From the NCBI GenBank assembly GCA_022354845.1, contig CP031970.1, positions 682,001-746,000 on the forward strand: a stretch of DNA of 64,000 bases, given 5' to 3'. The translations under genes and the position numbers were made by a program. Positions 35,444 to 45,687 of the stretch are shown in pieces (the stretch's first letter is position 1; every line of letters begins with the position of its first letter). This stretch comes from Streptococcus suis (GTDB taxonomy: Bacteria > Bacillota > Bacilli > Lactobacillales > Streptococcaceae). The notes under the pieces were generated by a model, which saw only the letters and a list, made by a program, of their open reading frames with translations, searched no databases and was not told the origin of the DNA.

Positions 35444-35449
35444 TATAAT
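35444..35449 (+). promoter_or_regulatory. Extended -10 of the deoB transcript
   Basis: TGG TATAAT (TG at 35441-35442), right after the rpiA terminator. The -35 region is weak. It implies a leader of about 250 nt before deoB. Confidence 0.55.
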
Positions 35450-35540
35450 GAAAACACGAACGTTTGAAGTTAATGAGAATTTATTTACAATTTTATAGAT
35501 GTATTTTGCTATCCATTGTTTGCAAGCCCTATGAATAAGT

Positions 35541-35594
35541 ATAGATTTTCTAGAATGAATCTATGCTCTAGGTGTTCGGGGATGGTCCGAGCAC
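35541..35594 (+). promoter_or_regulatory. Structured leader upstream of deoB
   Basis: Stem ATAGATT/AATCTAT (35541-35547, 35558-35564) is followed by GTGTTCGG/CCGAGCAC (35572-35579, 35587-35594). TGCTC at 35564-35568 can instead pair with GAGCA at 35589-35593, giving mutually exclusive folds. No known riboswitch family was recognised. The 311 bp from 35394 to 35704 contain no other gene. Confidence 0.4.
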
Positions 35595-35704
35595 GAAGAA
35601 GGTAACAGATAATGCATTTATTAAAAGATGAAATTCCAGATATTTTACTGGTATTATGGTTGGAAATAAATTTTCTGTAACTCATGATTCAAAAGGAGAC
35701 AATT

Positions 35705-36916
35705 ATGCCTAAATTTAAACGTGTTCACTTGGTTGTTATGGATTCTGTCGGAATCGGCGCAGCACCAGACTCAGATAAATTTTTCAATGCAGCTGTAGCA
35801 GATACAGAGTCTGATACACTCGGTCACATTTCTGAAAAAGCTGGGCTTGATGTGCCAAACATGGCAAAAATTGGTCTTGGCAATATTCCTCGTGATACAG
35901 CGCTTGCGACAGTTCCTGCTGAAAGCCATCCAACTGGTTATGTAACCAAATTGGAAGAGGTTTCGCTTGGGAAAGACACCATGACAGGACACTGGGAAAT
36001 TATGGGTCTCAATATTACTGAGCCTTTTGATACATTCTGGGATGGTTTCCCTGAAGAGATTTTGACAAAAATCGAAGAATTCTCAGGTCGTAAAATCATT
36101 CGCGAAGCAAACAAGCCGTATTCAGGTACAGCTGTTATTGATGACTTTGGACCTCGCCAAATGGAAACAGGGGAGTTAATCGTCTATACCTCCGCAGATC
36201 CTGTGCTTCAGATTGCAGCCCATGAAGACATTATTCCACTTGATGAGTTGTATCGTATCTGTGAATATGCTCGCTCGATTACCCTTGAACGCCCTGCTCT
36301 TCTAGGTCGTATCATCGCACGTCCATATGTTGGTGAACCAGGGAATTTCTCACGGACTGCAAACCGTCATGACTATGCGGTGTCACCGTTTGAAGCAACT
36401 GTCCTCAACAAACTGGCAGATGCGGGTGTACCAACTTACTCAGTTGGTAAAATCAGTGATATTTTCAATGGTTCAGGTATTACAAATGATATGGGTCACA
36501 CCAAGTCCAACAAGCACGGTGTCGATGTGTTGATTGATACTCTGAAGTTATCAGACTTCGAGGAAGGATTTACTTTTACAAACCTAGTTGACTTTGATGC
36601 TGTCTATGGTCACCGTCGCAATATAGAAGGTTACCGCGACTGCTTGCAAGAGTTTGATGCACGTATTCCAGAGATTATTGACAATATGCGTGAAGATGAC
36701 CTGCTCTTGATTACTGCAGACCACGGCAATGATCCATCTTATGTTGGGACAGACCATACACGTGAATATGTGCCTCTCTTGGCATACAGCAAGGCTTTCA
36801 AAGGAAATGGTATCTTGCCAGTCGGTCACTTTGCGGATATTTCAGCCACTGTTGCTGAAAACTTTGGTGTGGAGACAGCCATGATAGGTGAAAGTTTTTT
36901 AGGAGGTTTAGTTTAA
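35705..36916 (+). CDS. deoB: Phosphopentomutase
   Basis: 403 aa from ATG 35705, which follows AAAGGAGAC; an in-frame ATG at 35684 lies before the ribosome site. Alkaline-phosphatase-superfamily metal sites: [13 protein letters not shown] (N-terminal Asp), [11 protein letters not shown], and the C-terminal [18 protein letters not shown]. It interconverts (deoxy)ribose-1- and -5-phosphates, linking the nucleoside phosphorylases downstream to the pentose pathway. The stop overlaps the next start. Confidence 0.97.
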   Translation: MPKFKRVHLVVMDSVGIGAAPDSDKFFNAAVADTESDTLGHISEKAGLDVPNMAKIGLGNIPRDTALATVPAESHPTGYVTKLEEVSLGKDTMTGHWEIMGLNITEPFDTFWDGFPEEILTKIEEFSGRKIIREANKPYSGTAVIDDFGPRQMETGELIVYTSADPVLQIAAHEDIIPLDELYRICEYARSITLERPALLGRIIARPYVGEPGNFSRTANRHDYAVSPFEATVLNKLADAGVPTYSVGKISDIFNGSGITNDMGHTKSNKHGVDVLIDTLKLSDFEEGFTFTNLVDFDAVYGHRRNIEGYRDCLQEFDARIPEIIDNMREDDLLLITADHGNDPSYVGTDHTREYVPLLAYSKAFKGNGILPVGHFADISATVAENFGVETAMIGESFLGGLV

Positions 36917-37320
36917 TGGAAAAAGTTGTAATTTATCATAATCCTGCATGTGGAACATCGCGCAACGTCCTTGCTATTATCCGACATGTTGGAATTGAAC
37001 CTGAAATTGTTCATTATTTGGATACCCCACCGAGTGAGGAAGAATTGCATGATTTATTGTCCAAAATGGGAATAACAGCTAGAGATTTGTTACGAACCAA
37101 TGTACCACCATATCATGAAATGGGGATTGATTGGGAGAGTGCATCTGAGGATACTATCATTTCGGCAATGGTTGTTGAACCAATTCTTATCAATCGACCA
37201 ATTGTTGTGAGCTCAAAGGGTGTTAAATTATGTCGTCCTTCAGAGACAGTTTTGGAATTATTGCCACCAATGAAAACACCCTATGTTAAAGAAGATGGTG
37301 AAGTAGTTTTGCCTCTATAA
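36916..37320 (+). CDS. ArsC/Spx-superfamily protein, arsenate reductase-like
   Basis: 134 aa, glutaredoxin-type ArsC fold: VVIYHNPACGTSRNVLAIIR with the single catalytic Cys at 12, and the Arg-containing PILINRPIVVSSKGVKLCRPS near 93-112. It would reduce arsenate with glutathione/glutaredoxin or have an unrelated redox role. It is wedged between deoB and punA, overlapping the deoB stop by one base, so it is probably co-transcribed with nucleoside salvage; no arsenic genes are nearby. Confidence 0.85.
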   Translation: MEKVVIYHNPACGTSRNVLAIIRHVGIEPEIVHYLDTPPSEEELHDLLSKMGITARDLLRTNVPPYHEMGIDWESASEDTIISAMVVEPILINRPIVVSSKGVKLCRPSETVLELLPPMKTPYVKEDGEVVLPL

Positions 37321-37416
37321 AAATTTATATTCTATGGGTTTATCAAAGATTATAGAAAGGAAGTTTAATTAGCTAGGCTAATTGAATTTGGACGACAGTC
37401 CAGTATCATTGAACTT

Positions 37417-38226
37417 ATGACATTAGTAGAAAAAATTTATGAAACAAAAGCGTTCTTGGAAGAAAAAGGTCTAGTGAAACCTGAATTCGGTTTGATCTTG
37501 GGATCTGGCTTGGGTGAATTAGCTCAAGAAGTTGAAAACGCCATTGTCATCGACTATGCAGATATTCCGAACTGGGGCAAATCAACGGTTGTTGGTCATG
37601 CTGGTAAGTTGGTTTACGGTGATTTGGCAGGACGTAAGGTCTTAGCTCTTCAAGGTCGTTTCCACTTTTATGAAGGAAATCCTATGGAGGTCGTGACCTT
37701 CCCTGTCCGTGTCATGAAAGCTCTCGGTTGCGAAGGAGTGATTGTGACAAATGCCGCAGGCGGTATCGGTTATGGTCCAGGTACCTTGATGGCAATTACT
37801 GACCACATCAACATGACAGGTCAAAACCCATTGATTGGTGCAAACTTGGAAGAATTTGGTCCACGTTTCCCAGATATGTCCAATGCCTACACTAAAGAAT
37901 ACCGTGAAAAAGCCCATACCATTGCGGAAAAATTGGGCATCAAGTTGGACGATGGTGTCTATCTAGGTGTGACAGGTCCTACATATGAAACACCTGCTGA
38001 AATCTTGGCCTTCAAGACTATGGGTGCACATGCAGTCGGTATGTCGACAGTACCAGAAGTTATCTTGGCTGCTCACTCAGGTATGAAAGTCTTGGGCATT
38101 TCTGCTATTACAAACTTTGCGGCTGGTTTCCAATCTGAACTCAATCACGAAGAAGTTGTAGAAGTAACCGAGCAAATCAAGGACAACTTCAAGGGCTTGG
38201 TGAAAGCTATCTTGGCTGAGTTGTAA
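37417..38226 (+). CDS. punA: Purine nucleoside phosphorylase (PNP-I, trimeric)
   Basis: 269 aa. Phosphate-binding GLILGSGLGELA (24-35), VVGHAGKLVYG, LQGRFHFYEG (His), VTNAAGGIGYG, and GPTYETPAEI near 186-195 are typical of the low-molecular-mass PNP family (inosine/guanosine). The ATG has no close Shine-Dalgarno; AAAGGAAG lies about 55 bases upstream, followed by two small hairpins (TTAGC/GCTAA and GGAC/GTCC), so translation may be structured or coupled. Confidence 0.95.
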   Translation: MTLVEKIYETKAFLEEKGLVKPEFGLILGSGLGELAQEVENAIVIDYADIPNWGKSTVVGHAGKLVYGDLAGRKVLALQGRFHFYEGNPMEVVTFPVRVMKALGCEGVIVTNAAGGIGYGPGTLMAITDHINMTGQNPLIGANLEEFGPRFPDMSNAYTKEYREKAHTIAEKLGIKLDDGVYLGVTGPTYETPAEILAFKTMGAHAVGMSTVPEVILAAHSGMKVLGISAITNFAAGFQSELNHEEVVEVTEQIKDNFKGLVKAILAEL

Positions 38227-38335
38227 ATTGGTGTAAGTGAGAGTACAATGATCACATTTCACACTCTTACTTCAGTACTTTTATCGTTTTCCAATCTAAT
38301 AAGAAGAATAATTATCAAGAAAGGTAAGGCTCTAC

Positions 38336-39052
38336 ATGTCTATCCATATCTCCGCAAAACCAGGTGAAATCGCTGATAAGATTTTACTGCCTGGTGATCC
38401 ACTTCGTGCTAAATTTATCGCTGAAAACTTCCTTGAAGATGCTGTTTGTTTCAATGAAGTCCGCAATATGTTTGGCTATACAGGTACGTACAAAGGTCAT
38501 CGTGTTTCTGTGATGGGAACAGGAATGGGTATGCCATCTATTTCTATTTATGCACATGAACTGATTACCGAATATGGCGTAAAAAAATTGATACGTGTGG
38601 GAACAGCCGGTTCTTTAAATAAGGATGTTCATGTCCGTGAATTGGTACTTGCTCAAGGGGCAGCTACTAATTCAAAAATGATGAATATTGACTGGCCAGA
38701 ATATGATTTGCCCCAAATTGCTGATTTTGAATTGTTGGATAAGGCTTATCATATTGCTAAGGAACTTAACTTGACAATCCATGTCGGCAATGTCTTGTCA
38801 TCAGATAGTTTCTATTCTCCAAAGCTATTCAGTCGGAACTTAGAATTAGGGAAATTGGGTGTGAAAGCTGTAGAAATGGAAGCAGCCGCACTTTACTATT
38901 TGGGTGCTAAGTTTGGTGTTCAAACCCTTGCTATTATGACAATTTCTGATAGTTTGGTGAATCCAGAAGAAGACACTACAGCTGAAGAGCGTCAAAACAC
39001 ATTCACTGATATGATGAAGGTTGGTTTGGAAACTCTGATTGCTGATGAATGA
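38336..39052 (+). CDS. deoD: Purine nucleoside phosphorylase DeoD-type
   Basis: 238 aa hexameric-type [24 protein letters not shown] at the start, [16 protein letters not shown] near 62-77, RVGTAGSL, and [12 protein letters not shown] and SDSL near the end (Asp catalytic). It handles adenosine as well as inosine and guanosine, complementing punA. AAGGTAAGG upstream. Last gene of the salvage group. Confidence 0.96.
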   Translation: MSIHISAKPGEIADKILLPGDPLRAKFIAENFLEDAVCFNEVRNMFGYTGTYKGHRVSVMGTGMGMPSISIYAHELITEYGVKKLIRVGTAGSLNKDVHVRELVLAQGAATNSKMMNIDWPEYDLPQIADFELLDKAYHIAKELNLTIHVGNVLSSDSFYSPKLFSRNLELGKLGVKAVEMEAAALYYLGAKFGVQTLAIMTISDSLVNPEEDTTAEERQNTFTDMMKVGLETLIADE

Positions 39053-39124
39053 TAAAAAATCTAGATTGCTATAAAACGCAATCGTTTGAAAGGCGAACCA
39101 ATTTCTATTTGTACGGAACTTGGC

Positions 39125-39169
39125 TTGTCTTTTTTTGTTGAATAAGGTATAATAAAGAAAGCGGTTACA
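39125..39169 (+). promoter_or_regulatory. Promoter and cre site of glgP
   Basis: TTGTCT (39125-39130), 17-bp spacer, TATAAT (39148-39153). AGAAAGCGGTTACA at 39156-39169 fits the CcpA consensus at 13 of 14 positions, just after the -10, consistent with catabolite repression of glycogen or maltodextrin use. Confidence 0.75.
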
Positions 39170-39229
39170 TTTTTTAACAGAAACATTCGTGGATACTTAC
39201 ATAAATAAGTTTCCTAAAGGAGGAAAAGA

Positions 39230-41497
39230 ATGATCAACTTACAAAACTTTGTCCAGTCTATGTATGCCAAACGTATCGAAGATTGCACAGACCAACAACT
39301 CTATTATGCTTTATTAGCCTTTACTAAACAACAAAGTGAAGCCAAGTATACCAACGATCAGAAGAAAAAAGTTTACTACATTTCAGCTGAATTCTTGATT
39401 GGTAAATTATTATCTAATAACCTAATCAATCTTGGACTTTATGATGAAGTGAAAAGTCAGTTGGTTGCAGCTGGCAAAGATTTGATTACCATTGAAGATA
39501 TGGAATTAGAACCATCACTTGGCAATGGTGGTTTAGGTCGTTTAGCTGCCTGTTTCTTAGACTCGATTGCAAGTCTTGGTTTAAATGGTGATGGTGTTGG
39601 CCTCAACTATCATTTTGGTCTCTTTCGTCAATTATTTGCCTACCATCAACAGACTGCCGTTCCAAATGAGTGGATTACTCCGCATTCATGGTTAACGGAA
39701 TCACCGATTTCTTATCAGGTGCCATTTGCTCACTTCACACTGACTTCAAAGCTCTATGATATTGATGTACCAGGTTATAAAGTAGAACGGAAAAACCGTC
39801 TGCGCTTGTTTGACCTAGGCTCAGTAGATGATAATATCATTTATGATGGTATAGAATTTGATAAAGAAGACATTTTTCGCAATTTGACTCTCTTCCTTTA
39901 CCCAGATGATTCGACAGATGAAGGAAAAGTCCTTCGGATTTTTCAACAATATTTCATGGTGTCCAATGCTGCGCAACTCTTGATTGATGAGGCGATTGCC
40001 AAAGGTTCTAATCTGCATGATTTGCCTGATTACGCTGTCGTTCAAATCAATGATACCCATCCTTCATTGGTCATTCCTGAATTGATTCGTTTGTTAGAAC
40101 TTCGTGGTATTTCATTTGATGAAGCGGTTGAGATCGTGAAAAAGATGACGGCCTATACCAACCATACCATTTTATCAGAGGCTTTGGAAAAATGGCCACT
40201 TGATTTCTTAAACCGTGTTGTGCCACATCTGGTACCATTTATCGAAGAATTGGACCGTCGTGCGAAAGCTGTCAAGAACGATCCAGCGGTGAACATTATT
40301 GATGAACAAGGCCGTGTTCATATGGCTCACATGGATATTCATTATGGCTATTCCATCAATGGAGTGGCGGCCCTTCACACAGAAATCCTGAAGACTTCAG
40401 AATTGAAGGCTTTTTACGAGCTTTATCCTGAGAAATTCAACAACAAAACAAACGGGATTACCTTCTGACGTTGGCTGATGCATGCGAATCCAAGTCTGGC
40501 AAGCTACTTTGATGGCTTAATCGGACATGGCTATCACCATGATGCGAGTGAATTGGAAAAACTTTTGGATTTCAAGGGAAACAAGGAACTTAAAGACTGG
40601 TTAGAAGAAACCAAACAACATAATAAACGTAAATTGCAACGTCATATTGCGAAAACTCAAGGTGTAGAGGTTAACCCTGAATCCATTTTTGATGTGCAAA
40701 TCAAGCGCATGCATGAGTACAAACGGCAACAAATGAACGTATTATATGTCATTTACAAATATCTGGATATCAAAGCTGGAAATATCCCAACCCGACCATT
40801 AACCGTATTCTTCGGAGGAAAAGCGGCACCAGCCTATACAACTGCCCAAGATATTATTCACTTAATATTAGTATTGTCACAAGTTATTCAAAATGACCCT
40901 GATGTGGCCCCACATTTGCAAGTGGTGATGATTGAAAATTATAATGTAACCGAGGCGAGTTATATTATCCCAGCAGCAGATATTTCCGAACAGATTTCTC
41001 TTGCATCTAAGGAAGCATCAGGTACTGGCAATATGAAATTCATGTTGAATGGTGCGTTGACAATTGGTACGGATGATGGTGCCAATGTAGAAATCCATGA
41101 ATTGGTTGGTGATGAAAACATCTACATTTTTGGTCAAGATAGTCAAACTGTTATTAATCATTATGCAAATGGAACCTACCACCCATCCGCTTACTACGAA
41201 CGCGATACAATCCGTCCATTGATTGATTTCATTACTAGTGATGTTGTACGTCATGCTGGTGGTATCGATGAACGTCTATGGCGCTTACAAGATAACTTGA
41301 AACACAATGACCACTTTATGACCCTCTTAGACTTGGAAGATTACATTCTAACCAAGGAACGCATGTTGACAGATTATGAAGACCGTAATAGCTGGCTTGA
41401 AAAAGTGATTGTCAACATTGCCAAATCTGGATTCTTCTCATCAGACCGTACGATTCAACAGTACAATGAAGATATCTGGCATTTGGAAGCTAAATAG
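39230..41497 (+). pseudogene. glgP: Glycogen/maltodextrin phosphorylase with one in-frame stop
   Basis: 755 codons, family length. It reads intact to NGITF, then TGA at 40466-40468, then [14 protein letters not shown]. Relatives have ITFRRW at this point, so CGA became TGA by one C-to-T change. Both halves are otherwise well preserved: [20 protein letters not shown] early, and the PLP-binding [20 protein letters not shown] late. As written it yields a 412-residue N-terminal piece without the PLP site. The alternatives are a sequencing error or a very recent mutation. The promoter and cre site are intact. Confidence 0.9.
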
Positions 41498-41548
41498 CAT
41501 AAAAGTAGACAGATAATCTAAAAAAATCTCACTCTGAACAACATTAGA

Positions 41549-41602
41549 AAAAAATAGCTTAGAATCAACGTTGCTGATGGCGTCCTTCTAAGCTATTTTT
41601 TA
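41549..41602 (+). terminator. Terminator after glgP
   Basis: AAATAGCTTAGAA and TTCTAAGCTATTT arms with a loop of about 25 nt and a T-run. Confidence 0.75.
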
Positions 41603-41641
41603 TGTTAAAGACTAGTTATCCAGATTTATTTTTTTGAATTT

Positions 41642-41747
41642 TATAGTCGAATGAATTAACTTTCAGACAAGGAGCTGAGACGCAGGCTGTACTAGAGTAC
41701 GGCAAGGCGAAAGCGACGATGTATCAAAGTTAATTCAAATGACTATA
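41642..41747. repeat. 106-bp MITE-like element
   Basis: Imperfect 22-bp terminal inverted repeats: left begins TATAGTCGAATGAATTAACT, right reads on the opposite strand TATAGTCATTTGAATTAACT. The interior is non-coding with GAGTACGGCAAGGCGAAAGC. The right end supplies the last codons and stop of the VanZ-family gene. Confidence 0.8.
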
Positions 41748-42307
41748 TTTTTGAAGAATTGACCAATTACTGATCGTCCAATGAAATTTCCAAGGACAAA
41801 ACCGATTGTATTGAGCAGGATGTCACCAAGATCAAAGAAACCTAATGAGAAAGCGTACTGGCAGACTTCAATTATCAGAATTGCACCAATAAAAAGAGTT
41901 ATTTTTTTCCATGAAAAGGGAACGAGCAATCCTAGGGGGAAAAATAATAAGAGGTTAAAGACTAAGACAGCTGGGTTGAGAAAAAGGTCTTGTGTGAAGG
42001 TGGAAAAGAGATTCCAGTTGAAACCTTGGACACCAATACTTTTGAAAAATAGGAGATAAATGAGGAGAAGTATATAGCTACAATAGAAAAAGTAGAGAGT
42101 TGGTCTAGAAATTTTTGGTTTATAGATTAATCGTAAAATGTTAAAGCAAAACGCTGTCATCAACAGGATTGCCGCAAGTGTCGGAATGACTTCATAGGTC
42201 ATAAATATAGTCGAAAACTGGAAAAATAGAAAAGTCATAAAAATCCAGCGGCAGACTAAAAATGACAGGATGAGATTGATGCTATCGTATATTCTTTCTT
42301 TGTTCAT
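41735..42307 (-). CDS. VanZ-family membrane protein
   Basis: 190 aa from the ATG at 42307, preceded on the minus strand by GAAAGGAGA; a longer frame upstream lacks a ribosome site. Five hydrophobic segments and the VanZ-like phrases LLFFPLGLLVPF and DLGDILLNTIGFVLGNFIG. VanZ-like proteins have been linked to lipoglycopeptide tolerance, but most chromosomal copies are of unknown role. The C-terminal KNIVI and stop come from the adjacent MITE, so the original end has probably been replaced. Confidence 0.8.
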   Translation of the reverse strand: MNKERIYDSINLILSFLVCRWIFMTFLFFQFSTIFMTYEVIPTLAAILLMTAFCFNILRLIYKPKISRPTLYFFYCSYILLLIYLLFFKSIGVQGFNWNLFSTFTQDLFLNPAVLVFNLLLFFPLGLLVPFSWKKITLFIGAILIIEVCQYAFSLGFFDLGDILLNTIGFVLGNFIGRSVIGQFFKNIVI

Positions 42308-42406
42308 TAAAAGTCTCCTTTCATCTTTATTATACAAATATTTTAGAGAGAAGTAAAGTGTGGCTCCAAAAAAAGTTTTCATTGACAATGTGCTATAATA
42401 GATTTT

Positions 42407-43546
42407 ATGAATAATCGACCGACATCAGCCTACATTCACATTCCATTTTGCACTCAAATTTGTTACTATTGTGACTTTTCCAAGGTATTTATTAAAAACC
42501 AACCTGTCGATGAGTATTTGTCCGCCCTCATGGAAGAGGTCAAGTTTTACGACCTCCCAGCCCTTCGGACCCTATATATTGGTGGCGGAACACCTTCGGC
42601 TTTATCAGCAAATCAATTAGACTACCTCTTGACCAATCTTGAGAATTTGTTGGATTTATCTCAACTGGAGGAATTTACTATTGAGGCTAACCCTGGTGAC
42701 CTGACAGCAGACAAAATTGAAGTTCTAAAAAAATCTAAGTGTAACCGTGTATCACTGGGGGTTCAAACCTTTGATGACCGTATGTTAAAAAAAATTGGTC
42801 GTAGTCATAATCAAGCGCAAATTTATGAAACCATTGCTTCACTAAAAGCAGCAGGTTTTCATAATATTTCCATAGATTTTATCTATGCGTTACCTGGTCA
42901 GACCATGGAGCAAGTCAAAGACAATGTTGCAAAGGCCTTAGAATTGGATATACCCCATATGAGTCTCTATAGCTTGATTTTGGAAAATCATACGGTCTTT
43001 ATGAATCGCCAACGCCGTGGAAATCTTCATCTGCCCAATGAGGACGTAGAATCTGATATGTTTGATTACATCCTTCGGGAGTTAGAAAAAAATGGTTTTG
43101 AGCACTATGAGATTTCTAATTTTACCAAACCAGGATTTGAAAGTCGTCATAATCTCATGTACTGGGATAATGCAGAGTATTATGGATTAGGGGCAGGGGC
43201 TTCAGGCTATTTGGATGGCATGCGTTATCGTAACCGAGGCCCGATTCAGCACTATCTCAAATCAATTCGTGAGAAAGGTCATTCACGTTTACATGAGGAA
43301 TTTCTCAGTAAAACGGAGCAGATGGAAGAAGAGATGTTTTTAGGCCTGAGAAAGAAAACGGGTGTCTCGATTGAACGATTTGAAGAAAAATTTGGTATCT
43401 CATTTGAAGAACGATATGGTCAGGTTGTTAGAGACTTAATAAATGAAGGTCTCTTACAGGAGGAGAACCATTGGCTTAGAATGACGAAAAAAGGATTATT
43501 TCTTGGCGATACAGTAGCTGAACGGTTTATTATTGAAGAGTTGTAG
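42407..43546 (+). CDS. hemW: Radical SAM heme chaperone HemW (HemN-like)
   Basis: 379 aa. Radical SAM cysteines C15, C19, C22 (PFCTQICYYCDF). LYIGGGTPSAL near 63-73 and EANPGDLT near 100 are typical. Without the extra N-terminal cysteine pattern of true HemN, this is the HemW group, often misnamed coproporphyrinogen oxidase; the organism group lacks heme synthesis. Followed closely by the acyl-ACP thioesterase. Confidence 0.93.
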   Translation: MNNRPTSAYIHIPFCTQICYYCDFSKVFIKNQPVDEYLSALMEEVKFYDLPALRTLYIGGGTPSALSANQLDYLLTNLENLLDLSQLEEFTIEANPGDLTADKIEVLKKSKCNRVSLGVQTFDDRMLKKIGRSHNQAQIYETIASLKAAGFHNISIDFIYALPGQTMEQVKDNVAKALELDIPHMSLYSLILENHTVFMNRQRRGNLHLPNEDVESDMFDYILRELEKNGFEHYEISNFTKPGFESRHNLMYWDNAEYYGLGAGASGYLDGMRYRNRGPIQHYLKSIREKGHSRLHEEFLSKTEQMEEEMFLGLRKKTGVSIERFEEKFGISFEERYGQVVRDLINEGLLQEENHWLRMTKKGLFLGDTVAERFIIEEL

Positions 43547-43559
43547 TGGGGGGAGCTAA

Positions 43560-44300
43560 ATGGGATTAAAATACCAAGAAAATGTAACTATTCCATTTGA
43601 TATGTGTGATGTGCAACATGAAATTAAATTACCAGCTTTTATTTCATATTGTCTGGGAGTGTCCGGACGTCAATCAGAGTCAGTTGGAAGAAGTGATGTA
43701 TTTATTTTTGAAGAATTTGGATTAATCTGGGTAGTGACTGATTATGAGCTGAACATTCATCGCTTACCAACTTATAATGAGACCATCACCATTGTGACAG
43801 AAGCGATTGCCTATAATAAATTTTTCTGCCATCGGATGTTCTATATTTATGATGAAAATGGCAATCTTTTACTCGATATTCTCTGCTATTTTGTGTTGAT
43901 TGATTTTGAAACTCGAAAGGTAGCTCCAGTTCCAGAAGTATTGATTGAGCCATTTCAATCTGAACAGGTCAAAAAATTACCACGGGCACCCAAATACCAT
44001 GAACTGGATGCACCATTTGTTCAGGAGTTTTCGGTTCGTTATTTTGATTTGGATATGAATGGTCATGTCAACAATAGTAAGTACTTAGAATGGATGTGTG
44101 AATCGCTAGGATACGATTTTCTACTCTGCCATGTTCCTAAAAAAATTCAATTAAAATACATCAAGGAAGTAGCTCCTACAAGTCAAGTGAGTTCTCGATT
44201 GGTTACAACAGCATTACATAGCCAACATGAAATCGTTGTAGAGGGGCATATTCATGCACAAGCTACAATTGAATGGAGGAAAAGAGATGACGCAAGATAA
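43560..44300 (+). CDS. Acyl-ACP thioesterase
   Basis: 246 aa, double hotdog fold of the FatA/FatB-like family. MGLKYQENVTIPFDMCDVQ starts the first domain. FSVRYFDLDMNGHVNNSKYLEW near 155-176 holds the catalytic Asn/His motif (NGHVNN). It releases fatty acids from acyl carrier protein. Preceded by GGGGGAG. Overlaps the Nudix gene by 14 bp. Confidence 0.92.
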   Translation: MGLKYQENVTIPFDMCDVQHEIKLPAFISYCLGVSGRQSESVGRSDVFIFEEFGLIWVVTDYELNIHRLPTYNETITIVTEAIAYNKFFCHRMFYIYDENGNLLLDILCYFVLIDFETRKVAPVPEVLIEPFQSEQVKKLPRAPKYHELDAPFVQEFSVRYFDLDMNGHVNNSKYLEWMCESLGYDFLLCHVPKKIQLKYIKEVAPTSQVSSRLVTTALHSQHEIVVEGHIHAQATIEWRKRDDAR

Positions 44301-44904
44301 GTGGTTGGACTGGGCTGTGCGTCTACAAGCCATCGCTCAAACAGGTTTAGCCTATGGGAAAGATGTTTATGATATTGAACGTTTTGAAGAAGTGCGGCAA
44401 ATTGCGGCAGAAATGTTAGTGGAGCCTTCAGGGCAACCTTTGGAAGTAGTGAAAGAGCTATTTTGTAATGAATCTGGCTATCAGACACCGAAACTTGATA
44501 CTCGCGCAGCCATTTTTCAGGATAACAAAATTTTGTTGGTTCAGGAAAATGATGGACTTTGGTCTTTGCCTGGCGGTTGGTGTGACGTAGATCAATCGGT
44601 TAAGGATAATGTGATTAAAGAAGTAAAAGAAGAAGCGGGACTCGAGGTTGAAGCAAAACGGGTTGTGGCGATTTTGGACAAACATAAGAATAATCCAGCC
44701 AAGTCTGCACACCGTGTAACAAAGGTATTTATTCTTTGCAAGGTTATTAGTGGGGAATTTCAACCAAATTTGGAAACAATCGGCTCAGCTTATTTTGAAC
44801 TTAACGACTTGCCACAGCTATCTTTAGGGAAAAATACACCAGAACAAATAGCCCTTTGTTTTGAAGCTTGTCATGCCAAACATTGGGAAACACGATTTGA
44901 TTAA
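44287..44904 (+). CDS. Nudix hydrolase with N-terminal helical domain
   Basis: 205 aa from ATG 44287, preceded by GGAGGAAAAG; the longer in-frame start lies within the thioesterase. Residues 1-65 match the Nudix_N helical domain, followed by a Nudix fold. The Nudix box reads GGWCDVDQSVKDNVIKEVKE then EAGL: the usual first Glu of GX5E is Gln here and the Arg of REUXEE is Lys. The metal-binding EVKEE is kept. Substrate unknown; ADP-ribose or NAD-type compounds are common for this group. Confidence 0.87.
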   Translation: MTQDKWLDWAVRLQAIAQTGLAYGKDVYDIERFEEVRQIAAEMLVEPSGQPLEVVKELFCNESGYQTPKLDTRAAIFQDNKILLVQENDGLWSLPGGWCDVDQSVKDNVIKEVKEEAGLEVEAKRVVAILDKHKNNPAKSAHRVTKVFILCKVISGEFQPNLETIGSAYFELNDLPQLSLGKNTPEQIALCFEACHAKHWETRFD

Positions 44905-44913
44905 GGAGGAAAA

Positions 44914-45687
44914 ATGACGTACCAAGGATACTTGATTGATTTAGATGGGACAATTTATGAAGGGAAAAAGCGCATACCAGCTGGGGAACGATTTGTACAT
45001 CGATTGCAGGAACGACAAATTCCCTATTTATTTGTGACCAATAATACCACCCGCAGACCTGAAACGGTGCAGGCCATGCTGGCTGAGCAATTCAATATTG
45101 TGACGCCACTCGAAACCATCTACACTGCAAGTCTTGCTACCATCGACTATATGAATGATTTTGGTAAAGACAAGACCGTTTATGTAATCGGTGAAGATGG
45201 GCTAAAATCAGCTATTTATGAGGCAGGTTACGTTGAGGATACAAATAATCCTGCCTATGTCGTTGTTGGGCTAGACACTGATTTGACTTATGAAAAACTC
45301 ACGATTGCTACATTAGCGATCCAAAAAGGAGCAACCTTTATTGGCACCAATCCAGATTTGAATATTCCAACTGAGCGTGGGCATTTACCGGGAGCAGGTT
45401 CATTATTGGCGCTATTAGAAGCTGCAACTCGGATCAAACCAGCCATCATTGGAAAACCAAAATCCATCATTATGGATAAGGCCTTGGAGATACTGGGAAC
45501 TGAAAAGAGTCAGACAATTATGGTTGGTGATAATTATTTAACAGATATTCGGGCAGGTATTGATAATGGTTTTTCAACACTTTTGGTACTTACTGGTTTT
45601 ACGAAGCCAGAAGAAGTAGCTCATTTACCAATTGCGCCAACCCATGTGTTGAATAGTTTAGATGAATGGAGCTTTGATGAAAACTAA
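44914..45687 (+). CDS. HAD-family phosphatase, NagD-like (TIGR01457)
   Basis: 257 aa. HAD motif [14 protein letters not shown] (residues 7-19), motif II VTNNTTR (about 44-50), motif III Lys in [12 protein letters not shown] and motif [13 protein letters not shown]. Type IIA cap. It dephosphorylates small phosphates; physiological substrate unclear (often annotated 4-nitrophenylphosphatase). AAGGAGG upstream. Its end overlaps the next gene by 11 bp. Confidence 0.92.
   Translation: MTYQGYLIDLDGTIYEGKKRIPAGERFVHRLQERQIPYLFVTNNTTRRPETVQAMLAEQFNIVTPLETIYTASLATIDYMNDFGKDKTVYVIGEDGLKSAIYEAGYVEDTNNPAYVVVGLDTDLTYEKLTIATLAIQKGATFIGTNPDLNIPTERGHLPGAGSLLALLEAATRIKPAIIGKPKSIIMDKALEILGTEKSQTIMVGDNYLTDIRAGIDNGFSTLLVLTGFTKPEEVAHLPIAPTHVLNSLDEWSFDEN

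Noticed and set aside
36916..37320. An arsenic resistance operon
   Set aside because: Only a single ArsC-like gene is present, embedded in nucleoside salvage genes; no arsR, arsB or acr3 nearby.
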